Program-made: the position numbers and the translations under genes
Shown: one piece after another, positions 18,016-26,187 of the stretch
How the letters are laid out: the number at the start of each line of letters is the position of its first letter
Numbering within the stretch: position 1 is the first letter of the stretch
Origin: Rhizobium sp. Leaf262
GTDB taxonomy: Bacteria > Pseudomonadota > Alphaproteobacteria > Rhizobiales > Rhizobiaceae
Direction: 5' to 3'
Length of the DNA: 64,000 nt
NCBI RefSeq assembly: GCF_001422245.1
Contig: NZ_LMMM01000005.1
Coordinates: 62,001-126,000, forward strand
The notes under the pieces: generated by a model
Told to the model about the DNA's origin: nothing
The model's input: the letters and a program-made list of their open reading frames with translations, nothing else
Database searches by the model: none

Positions 18016-18915
18016 TTAAGAAGGCACCACCCGCTCCCAATCCTCTCCCATCTGGTTACGAAACCATGTCATCTGCCGCTTGGCATATTGCCGTGTCGCC
18101 GCCGCAGCCCTTTCGATGACCTCGGCCTCGCTCGTACGCCCCGCCAGCATTTCGGCAATCTGCGAAACGCCGATGGCCTTCATCACTGTCGCATCCGGCG
18201 GGATATCCAGCGCCAGCAGCGCTTCCACTTCCTGCACCGCTCCGCTTTGCATCATGCCCGCAAAACGACGGTTGATGCGGTCATGCAGCACTGGTCGCTC
18301 CGGCAGCACAACGAATTTTCTCGCGCGGGCCGGATCAATGATAACGGGACCGTTGGCGCCCTGAAACGCGCGAATGGATTGTCCGGTCGCCTCAAGAACT
18401 TCAAGCGCCCGCACGATGCGTTGCCCGTCACTTGCGCTGAGGCTCGCCGCCGTTTGCGGGTCGCCTGTCGATAATTCGGCGTAAAGCCCCGCCGGACCAT
18501 CTTCAAGCAGCCGCATGCGGTACCGTTCTCGTATATCCATGGGGATGGTCGGCATATCAGACAGGCCGCCCGTGAGCGCCTTGAAATAGAGCCCCGTGCC
18601 GCCGACGACAACAGGGTAGCGCTCCTCGAGGCGCAGCGTCTCGAGAAGCGCCGTGATGTCGCGCAGCCATTCACCCGTTGAATAAAGCCCGGATGCGCGA
18701 ACATGGCCGTAAAGGTAGTGCGGCACGCCTTCCATGTCGTCTTCAGAAGGACGCGCGGTCAGCACCTGCAACGTGTCATAGACCTGCATGCTATCGGCAT
18801 TGATGACGACGCCATTCGTCTCGCGCGCCAGACGAAGCGCAAGCGCGGACTTGCCGCTAGCCGTCGGTCCGGTTATCAGGGTCGCATTGAAGTCGTCAGC
18901 AAGGTTTTTCATCAT
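18016..18915 (-). CDS. miaA: tRNA dimethylallyltransferase
   Basis: MiaA adds a dimethylallyl group to A37 of tRNAs that read codons starting with U, which improves decoding. The 299-residue protein begins MMKNLADDF, then the P-loop ITGPTASGKSALALRLA and the substrate-contact motif INADSMQVYDTL. VVVGGTGLYFKALTGGLSDM and the late ATRQYAKRQMTWFRNQ are characteristic. A longer start at 18942 has no support. Its first ATG (18915, or 18912) overlaps or abuts the start codon of divergent serB, so the two promoters must lie inside each other's coding regions or the genes share an unusual control region. Confidence 0.95.
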   Translation of the reverse strand: MMKNLADDFNATLITGPTASGKSALALRLARETNGVVINADSMQVYDTLQVLTARPSEDDMEGVPHYLYGHVRASGLYSTGEWLRDITALLETLRLEERYPVVVGGTGLYFKALTGGLSDMPTIPMDIRERYRMRLLEDGPAGLYAELSTGDPQTAASLSASDGQRIVRALEVLEATGQSIRAFQGANGPVIIDPARARKFVVLPERPVLHDRINRRFAGMMQSGAVQEVEALLALDIPPDATVMKAIGVSQIAEMLAGRTSEAEVIERAAAATRQYAKRQMTWFRNQMGEDWERVVPS

Positions 18916-19804
18916 GGCTCTCGTTGCCACGCTTATCGCCAATCCGTCAAATCCTGTTATTACGACCGCGCTTGCCGAAAGTGCAGCAAAAGCGCTCGAT
19001 GCGTCCGGGCTCTACTGGCTGGCAGATGGAATAGCATGCGATCTCGTGCTGCGAGACGGCGCGGATGCGGCATCTGCACAGACTGTGTTGCGACAGGCAA
19101 TTCTTGACCTTCCCATCGATATCGCCATTCAGGAACAGGATAATCGCCGCAAGAAAATCCTGATCGCCGATATGGATTCGACCATGATCGGCCAGGAATG
19201 CATCGATGAGCTGGCAGCGGAAGTCGGGCTGAAAGATAAGGTGTCGGTCATCACCGCCCGGGCCATGAACGGCGAAATCGCCTTCGAGCCTGCCCTTCGC
19301 GAACGTGTGGCATTGCTCAAGGGCTTGCCGATTTCGGTCGTTGATGACGTCATCGAAAAACGCATCACCCTCACCCCCGGCGGCCTGGAACTGACTGCGA
19401 CCATGAAGGCCAAGGGCCACTACACGGCTCTGGTTTCGGGCGGCTTTACCGTGTTCACCAGCCGCATAGCTCAAACTTTGGGCTTTGATGAAAACCGGGC
19501 CAACATTTTGGGCGAGAAAGACGGCGTCCTGGATGGCACGGTGGCTGAACCCATTCTCGGCAAGCAGGCCAAAGTCGACGCGCTGAACGACATTGCCGCG
19601 AAGCTTGGCATATCGCCGGACGATGCCATTGCCGTGGGCGATGGTGCGAATGATCTGGGCATGTTGCATCTGGCCGGTTCCGGCGTTGCACTTCACGCCA
19701 AACCCGCCGTTGCCGCCGAAGCGCAGATTCGCATCGACCACGGCGACCTGACCGCCCTGCTTTATCTTCAGGGCTACAGAAAGTCCGACTTCGTTACCCC
19801 ATGA
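18914..19804 (+). CDS. serB: Phosphoserine phosphatase
   Basis: SerB removes phosphate from 3-phosphoserine, the last step of serine synthesis. The 296-residue HAD-superfamily enzyme has motif I ADMDSTMIGQEC with catalytic Asp86 and Asp88, motif II in YTALVSGGFTVF and motif III in AVGDGANDLGML near residue 240. The N-terminal 80 residues are the regulatory region seen in longer SerB proteins. The start is ATG 18914, with AAGG nine bases before it. It overlaps the next acetyltransferase gene by four bases (ATGA), which suggests translational coupling. Confidence 0.95.
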   Translation: MALVATLIANPSNPVITTALAESAAKALDASGLYWLADGIACDLVLRDGADAASAQTVLRQAILDLPIDIAIQEQDNRRKKILIADMDSTMIGQECIDELAAEVGLKDKVSVITARAMNGEIAFEPALRERVALLKGLPISVVDDVIEKRITLTPGGLELTATMKAKGHYTALVSGGFTVFTSRIAQTLGFDENRANILGEKDGVLDGTVAEPILGKQAKVDALNDIAAKLGISPDDAIAVGDGANDLGMLHLAGSGVALHAKPAVAAEAQIRIDHGDLTALLYLQGYRKSDFVTP

Positions 19805-20358
19805 TTATACGTGGAACACCAAGGCTGATCCTGCGGGATTGGAAAGAGAGAGATCGCGATCTTTTTCGCGAGATCAACGCCGACCCGAAGGTGATGGAGT
19901 TCTTTCCCGTCAGCCGCAGCCACGACGAATCCGATCTAGCCATGACGCGGGTGAACGAGATGATCCATGCCACGGGCTATGGTTTTTATGCCGTAGAACT
20001 GCGAGCGACCGGTGAAGCTATCGGCTTTTGCGGGATAGCGCCTGCCAATCTGTATGGAATCTTTCCACATGGTACCATGGAAATCGGCTGGCGTCTGGCC
20101 ACCCGGTTCTGGGGTCATGGCTATATTACCGAGGCCGGCAAGTCACTGCTGGCGATGGCATTCGATGACAAGAAGATGCCGGAGATCGTTTCCTTTGCGG
20201 TTCACGACAACCAGCGTTCCATTGCGGCGATGAAACGCATCGGCCTCATCCGCGATCCTTCCCGTGATTTCATCCATCCCCGTGTGCCGGATACGCATCC
20301 TCATCTCCAACCCCACGTCACCTACGCACTGACATTGGAGAGATGGCTGGGGAAGTGA
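19801..20358 (+). CDS. GNAT-family N-acetyltransferase (RimJ/RimL-like)
   Basis: The 185-residue protein has the GNAT fold of the RimJ/RimL subgroup. It opens with TPRLILRDWKERDRDLF, and EIGWRLATRFWGHGYITEAGK is the acetyl-CoA-binding region. DNQRSIAAMKRIGLI is the conserved late strand-helix. Substrates in this subgroup include protein N-termini, amino acids and antibiotics, and none can be singled out. The ATG overlaps the stop of serB, so it is probably co-translated with it. Confidence 0.88.
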   Translation: MIIRGTPRLILRDWKERDRDLFREINADPKVMEFFPVSRSHDESDLAMTRVNEMIHATGYGFYAVELRATGEAIGFCGIAPANLYGIFPHGTMEIGWRLATRFWGHGYITEAGKSLLAMAFDDKKMPEIVSFAVHDNQRSIAAMKRIGLIRDPSRDFIHPRVPDTHPHLQPHVTYALTLERWLGK

Positions 20359-20409
20359 GCAACGATCCCGTGCGCCGCCGTAACGATCACCGGAAGCAAT
20401 CCAGCCGCC

Positions 20410-21177
20410 TCAATGCAGGCCGAAGACATCCAGCAACTCCTCGCGCTGACGCACGAATGCCGCAGAGGTCCGGTCCCGGGGACGCGGTAGATCGATATCG
20501 ATGATCCGCGGCTGGGCGCCCTTTTCGCGTGGGAGGATCAGGATGCGGTCGGCGAGGTAAATCGCCTCCTCCAGATCATGCGTGACAAGCACCGTCGTCA
20601 CGTCCTCCTCACGCCAGATACGCGCCAGTTCCTGCTGCATGCTGATCTTCGTCATAGCATCCAGCGCGCCGAGCGGCTCATCCAGCAACAGGATTTCCGG
20701 CTGAACGGCAAGTGCCCGCGCAATGCCCACTCTCTGTGCCATGCCGCCAGACAGCTGGCGCGGATAGGCGCTTTCAAACTCCTGCAATCCGACCAGATCA
20801 ATATAGCGTTGCGCCCTTTGCCCGGCCTCATCGCGCGCCACACCCTGCGTCTCCAGTCCGAAGGCAACGTTTTCGATGACAGTCAGCCATGGCAGAAGCC
20901 GGGGCTCCTGAAAGATGACCGCCCGTTCCGAGCCGACCCCGTTGATGGCATTGCCATCAATCAGCACGTCGCCTGAATCCGCCTGCTCCAGCCCCGCCAA
21001 AACCCGCAGAAGCGTGGTCTTGCCGGACCCGCTCGCTCCAACAATGGCAAGGCTCTCGCCGGGAACGATTTTGAGATTGATGTCTTTCAAAACCTGGAAC
21101 GGCTTGCCGTTGAGATGGTAGGACTTGGAGAGATGGCGGATCGCCACCTCTCCGCGAAGGGCGTGGGCAGTGCTCAT
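20410..21177 (-). CDS. ABC transporter ATP-binding protein (SsuB/TauB type)
   Basis: A 255-residue ATPase of the nitrate/sulfonate/taurine importer family. The Walker A motif GASGSGKTTLLRVLAG is near residue 48, the signature LSGGMAQRVGIARAL near 142 and Walker B LLLDEPLGALD right after. VLVTHDLEEAIYLADRI is the H-loop region. It energises the permease encoded two genes upstream and follows the binding-protein gene by 9 bases. It is the last gene of the four-gene operon. Confidence 0.92.
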   Translation of the reverse strand: MSTAHALRGEVAIRHLSKSYHLNGKPFQVLKDINLKIVPGESLAIVGASGSGKTTLLRVLAGLEQADSGDVLIDGNAINGVGSERAVIFQEPRLLPWLTVIENVAFGLETQGVARDEAGQRAQRYIDLVGLQEFESAYPRQLSGGMAQRVGIARALAVQPEILLLDEPLGALDAMTKISMQQELARIWREEDVTTVLVTHDLEEAIYLADRILILPREKGAQPRIIDIDLPRPRDRTSAAFVRQREELLDVFGLH

Positions 21178-21186
21178 GGCGCGTCC

Positions 21187-22164
21187 TCAGTTGCTGGCTG
21201 TTTCGGGCGAATAGAGAATGTCCTTGGCGGTGACCTGACCTTCCTTGACCTTGCCTTCGCGTGTCAGGATATCGATCCAGAACTGCAAGTCACGATCGAC
21301 AGCCTTGCCGCCGGGACGAACGCCGTAACCAAGAAAGTATTGCGCTATCTCTGGATTTTCACCGCGCTCAGCGAGCGCCTTGGCGAAAATCTTCTTTGTT
21401 TCTTCCGGATGCTCGCGCGCATAATCGAGAGCGCGCTGCGACTGCTCAACGAAGATTTTCGAGGCGTCAGGATGCTTCTTGATAAAATCGCGCCGCAAAA
21501 CAATGAAGCCACCAGCGATGTCACCCAGCACATCGGTGTCATCAAAGATAGGACGAATACCGCCAGCGACCTTGGCTTTCCCTTCGAATGTCGTCTGCCA
21601 GTAACCGAAAGCAGCAATGTCTACCTGTTTGGAGCGCAACACCTGCTCCAGCTGCGGCCCCGGCACGACAACGGGCTTTGCCGCATCCGTCGGCAGGTCT
21701 ACCGAGTGCAGAGCTTCGCGAACGGTGTAGTCCAGATGCGCGCCGAGCGTATTCACCGCAATCGTCTTGCCGGCGATGTCCTTGATACCCTTGATCGGGC
21801 TGTCATCAAGAACGTAGAAGACCGACTGAACCTCATTGTTGATGCCGTTGGACGGAAAAGCGGCCACGAAATCATTGCCGCCGATGATGGAGTTCAGCAC
21901 CGCAGCGGTTGCGGCGCTGCCAATCTCAACGTCACCGGATGCCAGTGCAAACAGGGAGGCCGGGCCGCCCGTGGCATAGCCTACGTTTTCAATGGTAACG
22001 CCGGTGCCTTTGAAATAGCCGAGTTCCTGCGCCAGTTCCTGGGCAGCAAGGCCGCCCTGGCTCGCGAGGTAGCGAAACTTGACCTCTTCGGCGGCGGACG
22101 CGGCGCTTGCGAAACCGACCATCAGGGCAGCCGAAAGCAGCAGCTTACGAGAATGAAAGCTCAT
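21187..22164 (-). CDS. ABC transporter substrate-binding protein (SsuA type)
   Basis: A 325-residue periplasmic binding protein of the aliphatic-sulfonate family. Residues 1-24 form a signal peptide ending in SAASA before AEEVKF. YLASQGGLAAQELAQELGYF and VEIGSAATAAVLNSIIGG are the first lobe and ALHSVDLPTDAAKPVVV the hinge region. Later residues (AFGYWQTTFEGKAKVAGG) form the second lobe. It should capture a sulfonate-like compound in the periplasm and hand it to the permease. The exact ligand cannot be read from sequence. Confidence 0.9.
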   Translation of the reverse strand: MSFHSRKLLLSAALMVGFASAASAAEEVKFRYLASQGGLAAQELAQELGYFKGTGVTIENVGYATGGPASLFALASGDVEIGSAATAAVLNSIIGGNDFVAAFPSNGINNEVQSVFYVLDDSPIKGIKDIAGKTIAVNTLGAHLDYTVREALHSVDLPTDAAKPVVVPGPQLEQVLRSKQVDIAAFGYWQTTFEGKAKVAGGIRPIFDDTDVLGDIAGGFIVLRRDFIKKHPDASKIFVEQSQRALDYAREHPEETKKIFAKALAERGENPEIAQYFLGYGVRPGGKAVDRDLQFWIDILTREGKVKEGQVTAKDILYSPETASN

Positions 22165-22208
22165 GTGTTTTTCCTTTGAAAGAAAGAATGGGTTTTAGCG
22201 AATGGGCG

Positions 22209-23060
22209 TTATTGCGAAGGCTGCGACCAGCGACAAAGCTTGCGTTGCAGCAGAACGAGCACCGCGTTGGCAGCGAGACCGAGGAGCGCGAGCAGAAGAA
22301 TGGCGGCAAACATCAGCGGTATCTGGAAGTTATATTGCGCATTCATAACCTGGAAACCGATGCCCTTGTTGGCCCCGATCATCTCTGCCGCGATCAACAA
22401 AAGCAGCGCTGTCGTGGCAGACAGACGCAGGCCGACGAAAATGGCCGGAACGGACGCAGGCAAAACGACACGGCGGAAAATGACGAGCGGACCGGCACCA
22501 TAGGTTCTGGCCATTTCGATGAGCTTGCCATCCACCTCTTTCACACCTCCAATGGTGGAAAGAAGAATGGGAAACAACGTTGCCCAGAATATCACGAACA
22601 CCTTCGATGCTTCACCCAGCCCCAAAAGCAGGATGAAGACCGGGTACAGGGCAAGTGCCGATGTCTGGCGAAAGAATTGGAGAAGCGGATCGAGTGCCCG
22701 TTCCACTGCCGCGACCTGCCCCATGAACAGGCCAAGCGGAATGCCGATTACAACGGCTGCGGCAAATGCGATACCCGAGCGCTGCAGGCTGATGCCGATA
22801 TCGTCCACCAGCGCACCGCTGGCTATGCCGTTCCACAGCGCAGCGACAATGCTGTCCAGTGGCGGAAAGACGGCAGGGTTGATCCAGCCGAACACGCTGG
22901 ATATCTGCCATGCTGCCAGAAACGTCAAGACGAGGCCATATCGGGCTAGAAAAGGTCCCGCGAGCCCGCGCATCACAGGCCATATGGCAGGCGGCGCTTT
23001 ATGTGAGCCATGATAATCAAGCGAGCGCGGCGGAAAGGCTTTTGCATCTTCAAACGACAT
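22209..23060 (-). CDS. ABC transporter permease (SsuC type)
   Basis: A 283-residue inner-membrane permease with about six helices. The coupling-loop (EAA) region reads MARTYGAGPLVIFRRVVLPA. The first helix lies near residue 37 (YGLVLTFLAAWQISSVFGWI) and the last ends with LLALLGLAANAVLVLLQRKL. Family: BPD_transp_1 of the nitrate/sulfonate/taurine importers. It follows the monooxygenase gene by 12 bases and precedes the binding-protein gene. Confidence 0.92.
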   Translation of the reverse strand: MSFEDAKAFPPRSLDYHGSHKAPPAIWPVMRGLAGPFLARYGLVLTFLAAWQISSVFGWINPAVFPPLDSIVAALWNGIASGALVDDIGISLQRSGIAFAAAVVIGIPLGLFMGQVAAVERALDPLLQFFRQTSALALYPVFILLLGLGEASKVFVIFWATLFPILLSTIGGVKEVDGKLIEMARTYGAGPLVIFRRVVLPASVPAIFVGLRLSATTALLLLIAAEMIGANKGIGFQVMNAQYNFQIPLMFAAILLLALLGLAANAVLVLLQRKLCRWSQPSQ

Positions 23061-23072
23061 GATCTCTGTACC

Positions 23073-24425
23073 TCACTCGGCGGCCTGAACGACCGAACGG
23101 GCGGCAGTCCAGCGGTTGACGGGAAATGGCAGGCCAAGATTTTCACGCAGCGTGCTGCCCTCATATGCCGTTCTGAACAGGCCACGGCGCTGCAATTCGG
23201 GAATCACGAGATCGACGAAATCATCGAGTGCCGTTGGAAGCCACGGCGGCAGAATATTGAAGCCATCGGCGGCTTCGTTTTCAAACCATTCCTGAAGCGT
23301 GTCGACGATCGTCTCCGGCGTACCGACGATGGTGTAATGCCCTCGCGCGGATGCCACCCACTGGTAAAGCTGGCGAATGGTGAAGTTGTTCTCGTCGGCG
23401 ATCTTGCGGATCAACGCCTGACGGCTCTTCATACCCTCGGTCGGCGGCGCAACCGGCAGCGGTCCGTCAAGGTCATGGCCAGTGAGATCCAGCGTTCCGC
23501 CCGTCAGGCCGTTGAGAAGGCCGACGCCATCCTCTTCCAGAATGAGCGAGGTCAGCCTTTCGTATTTTTCCTGCGCCTCGGCCTGCGTCCGTCCAACGAA
23601 AGGCGAAACGCCCGGCATGACGAGAATGTGGTTCGGATCACGGCCAAATCCCCGGGCCCGCGCCTTGATGTCACGGTAGAATTCCTGAGCGGTATCGAGA
23701 TGCTGATGCGCGGTAAAGATGACCTCCGCTGTCGCAGCCGCAAGGCCTCGCCCATCATCCGATTGCCCGGCCTGCACGATAACCGGATGTCCCTGCGCCG
23801 ATCGCGAAACATTGAGCGGTCCACGAACCTGAAAGTGCTCTCCGCGATGATTGGCTTCATGCAGCTTGGAGGCGTCGTAAAAGATACCCTTCTCGACATC
23901 GCGAACGAAGGCGTCGTCTTCGAAACTGTCCCAGAGCGCCTTGACCACCTCCACATGCTCGGCAGCGCGGCGATATCGATCCGCGTGCGGCAATTGGGTC
24001 TGGCGGTTGAAATTCTGCGCTGTCGGATCGCCCGTGGTCGTCACCACGTTCCATCCTGCCCGCCCGCCTGAAATAAGGTCCAGCGAGGCGAACTTGCGGG
24101 CCGTGGTGTAGGGCTCTTCATAGGTCGTCGACGATGTCGCGATAAAGCCGAGATTTTTGGTGAAAGGCGCCAACGCGGAGAACAATGTAGTCGGCTCGAA
24201 ACCGGCGACCCTCGCATTGCCGCCCTCCCGCGCCCCACCGAAGCCGATGGCCAGATTGTCGGCCAGAAAATAAGCATCGAACAAGCCGCGCTCGGCGGTC
24301 TGCGCCAATTGCTTGTGAAACTCGAAATTCAGCGCACCATCTGATGGTTGATCCGGGTGCCGCCAAGCAGCGATGTGTTGCCCACCACCGGGCAGAAACG
24401 CCCCAAGCCTGATCTTGCGTGCCAT
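23073..24425 (-). CDS. FMN-dependent LLM-class monooxygenase (NtaA/DszA family)
   Basis: A 450-residue luciferase-like monooxygenase of the NtaA/SnaA/DszA family. These enzymes use FMNH2 from a partner reductase to oxidise compounds such as nitrilotriacetate, dibenzothiophene sulfone or dimethyl sulfide. The protein starts MARKIRLGAFLPGGGQH, has LDLISGGRAGWNVVTT near residue 115, FQVRGPLNVSRSAQGHPVIV near 195 and DGFNILPPWLP near 390. It is the first gene of an operon with a sulfonate-type ABC importer, so an organosulfur substrate used as a sulfur source is a fair inference. No flavin reductase gene is next to it. Confidence 0.9.
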   Translation of the reverse strand: MARKIRLGAFLPGGGQHIAAWRHPDQPSDGALNFEFHKQLAQTAERGLFDAYFLADNLAIGFGGAREGGNARVAGFEPTTLFSALAPFTKNLGFIATSSTTYEEPYTTARKFASLDLISGGRAGWNVVTTTGDPTAQNFNRQTQLPHADRYRRAAEHVEVVKALWDSFEDDAFVRDVEKGIFYDASKLHEANHRGEHFQVRGPLNVSRSAQGHPVIVQAGQSDDGRGLAAATAEVIFTAHQHLDTAQEFYRDIKARARGFGRDPNHILVMPGVSPFVGRTQAEAQEKYERLTSLILEEDGVGLLNGLTGGTLDLTGHDLDGPLPVAPPTEGMKSRQALIRKIADENNFTIRQLYQWVASARGHYTIVGTPETIVDTLQEWFENEAADGFNILPPWLPTALDDFVDLVIPELQRRGLFRTAYEGSTLRENLGLPFPVNRWTAARSVVQAAE

Positions 24426-24838
24426 GTCTTCTCCCCTGTCTCCCGGACCGCCTCGAAAATCACGACAGATTTCTGAGGTGATGGCCGGATGTCCGCGGAA
24501 CGAATGCCGTAGAGTGAGAGAAGCCTATATTGTCTATTATTTTAATATAGAAAATGGATTGCGTAATTGCGTGCGCGCCGAAATAATATTTGCTTGTTTC
24601 GAGATACCCGCAACATATTTTCAGTACGGCAATGAAATTGCTGTCACAGTAGAAAAGGAATGCGAATGCGAGCAGGCTCGCCGTTTTTTATGTGAGTGAC
24701 GCGTCACGGTGGCTAAACGCGATCAGCAAATACGCTGCGTGCCGCGACAATAAAGACTAATGAAATGTCACGAGAACGCTTCGGCCGACGAAACGCCTCC
24801 AGAAAGCGAACCACTAGGACTGGCACGCTCGGCCAACT
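24426..24838. other. Intergenic region upstream of the organosulfur operon
   Basis: This 413-bp stretch contains no convincing gene. It holds an AT-rich inverted repeat CTATATT...AATATAG at 24525-24550 (arms 7 bp, spacer 12 bp), about 100 bases before the monooxygenase start. That is a plausible promoter or regulator site for the operon. A reading frame crossing it on the plus strand lacks family features or codon bias. Confidence 0.45.
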
Positions 24839-25033
24839 CTAGACCTCGTCGTCGCCCTTATCCAGCTTGCCTTGATCCAGAGCGCGACTGGCTTTTTCAT
24901 TCAAGGCAGATGTCAGGTTCTTTTCCGCCTTGGTGCGCCCGAAGGTCAGGCGGTTCTGTTCGGCCTGTTTTTCTTTTTCAGACCGGACCTTCTGCTTGCG
25001 AAACTGGCGCAGATTTACGACATCGCCCGTCAC
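24839..25033 (-). CDS. DUF4169 small protein
   Basis: A 64-residue highly charged protein of the DUF4169 family, common in Rhizobiales. The family signature GDVVNLRQFRKQKVRSEKEK is at the N-terminus, followed by AEQNRLTFGRTKAEK. The remainder is helical and polar, without membrane segments. I use a GTG start at 25033 because GAGGAG stands six bases before it, whereas an ATG at 25039 directly touches that site. It lies 27 bases downstream of sspB on the same strand and is probably co-transcribed. Function unknown. Confidence 0.8.
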   Translation of the reverse strand: MTGDVVNLRQFRKQKVRSEKEKQAEQNRLTFGRTKAEKNLTSALNEKASRALDQGKLDKGDDEV

Positions 25034-25060
25034 GACCATCTCCTCATCTGCGCCACGACA

Positions 25061-25570
25061 TCACTTGTTCTTGCGGAAAGCGTCCAGTGAAACGACCGAG
25101 CCGGCCTTCTTTTCCTCGTCGCTTTTCTTGTCCTCGGCCGCCGCAGGTTTACCCTCGGCTGGAACCGGGTAAGCAGTGATCTCTGCTTCCACGGCCTCTT
25201 CTTCTTCGGCCAGGGGAACGTCGAACTCCAGTTCGAAATTCACGGATGGATCGTAGAAGCCTCTGATCGCATTGAATGGGACGACGAGCTTTTCAGGCGT
25301 ATCCGAGAAGGACAGGCCGATCTCGAACTGCGTTTCGGTGACCTTCATATCCCAGAACTGGTGCTGGATGACGATCGTCATCTGCTCGGCATACTTCGCC
25401 TTCAGATGCTGCGAAATACGCACACCCGGCGCGCCAGTCAGAAAGGTGATGAAGAAATGATGGTCGCCGGGCAGCCTTGTCGTGGCTGCGACTTCGCTCA
25501 ATACTTTGCGAATAACGCCGCGAAGGGCATCCTGTGCGAGAATGTCGTAACGGATATGATCCTGCCCCAT
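25061..25570 (-). CDS. sspB: SspB, ClpXP adaptor for ssrA-tagged proteins
   Basis: The 169-residue protein matches alphaproteobacterial SspB, the adaptor that binds the tmRNA-added tag and delivers substrates to ClpXP. The folded domain runs to about residue 110 (YDILAQDALRGVIRKVLSEV, HHFFITFLTGAPGVRISQHL, MTIVIQHQFWDM, PEKLVVPFNAIRGFYDPSVN). An acidic, proline-rich disordered linker follows (AEEEEAVEAEITAYPVPAEG). The short C-terminal end VSLDAFRKNK would be the ClpX-docking tail. The ssrA gene for the tag itself lies immediately upstream on the same strand. Confidence 0.93.
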   Translation of the reverse strand: MGQDHIRYDILAQDALRGVIRKVLSEVAATTRLPGDHHFFITFLTGAPGVRISQHLKAKYAEQMTIVIQHQFWDMKVTETQFEIGLSFSDTPEKLVVPFNAIRGFYDPSVNFELEFDVPLAEEEEAVEAEITAYPVPAEGKPAAAEDKKSDEEKKAGSVVSLDAFRKNK

Positions 25571-25659
25571 GCGGTCTGTCTTTCCTTATTCGAACGTCTT
25601 TTACCTAAGTATACGCAATGTCTTACATCGCAGCAACGGAAAAGCCCTGCCGCGACCGA

Positions 25660-26030
25660 GTCATTTCACCTTATAGCGAATTTCCTTGAAGGGGAGAAGG
25701 TGGAGGTTTCTGTTGCCAGGTACCTCCGAACCCCGCCTTACGGGGCTAACCGTAAGGACTTAAGTCGGAATTCCCACACCGCCATTAGGCAGCGAGAGCG
25801 TATTCCTTAGCGTTGTTGTCATTTGCAACTACACTTGTGACCCGATAACGGCGGTATCATGCCGAGCAAAAGTTCGATCTTTACACCCTTGTCGATCCTA
25901 TTTCGCCCCCATCAAAAGCTGGCCCTTTCCAAAGAAGCCGCCGGTTTTTGGTGGAGGCGCCGGGTACCGCCCCCGGGTCCAATAGGTTTATTCCATCGAC
26001 CGTTTATCGCCATAGCCGGATTTGCATCCG
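25660..26030 (-). ncRNA. ssrA: Two-piece permuted tmRNA
   Basis: This is an alphaproteobacterial, circularly permuted tmRNA on the minus strand. The acceptor piece comes first and ends in CCACCA-type bases, with the mature CCA end at 25949. A short spacer follows, then the coding piece begins at 25910. The acceptor stem pairs GGGGGCG (from 25910) with CGCCTCC of the first piece and includes the G3-U70 wobble that marks alanine charging. The tag frame encodes ANDNNAKEYALAA and ends at 25785-25787. Outer ends (about 26030 and 25660) are estimates. tmRNA rescues stalled ribosomes and marks their products for proteolysis. Confidence 0.93.
25785..25826 (-). other. Tag-peptide reading frame within ssrA
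   Basis: Fourteen codons starting with the resume codon GCA encode A-N-D-N-N-A-K-E-Y-A-L-A-A and a TAA stop. With the charged alanine the added tag is 14 residues and ends in the LAA degron recognised by ClpX. The AND start also supplies the SspB-binding part. Confidence 0.92.
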
Positions 26031-26124
26031 GCAAGGGTCATATAGGCGCTTCTTGGCGATGAGAAAAGAGGCTGCATGACATTTCGATGAAGCATTGCGT
26101 GCAATTCTTGACCGCGCAGGGAAG

Positions 26125-26153
26125 TTGACACATTCTGCTTGATAAGCGACATC
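26125..26153 (+). promoter_or_regulatory. Possible promoter of the DUF2853 gene
   Basis: A consensus TTGACA (26125-26130) is followed after 17-19 bases by GACATCTA, a weak -10. It points toward the DUF2853 gene at 26188 and lies between it and the divergent ssrA. Confidence 0.35.
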
Positions 26154-26187
26154 TAAATCGCGCCGTGCAACACATGGAGGAGAGGAC

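Noticed and set aside
24373-24699. A 108-residue plus-strand frame upstream of the organosulfur operon
   Set aside because: It begins inside the monooxygenase gene, crosses an AT-rich promoter-like stretch, and matches nothing.
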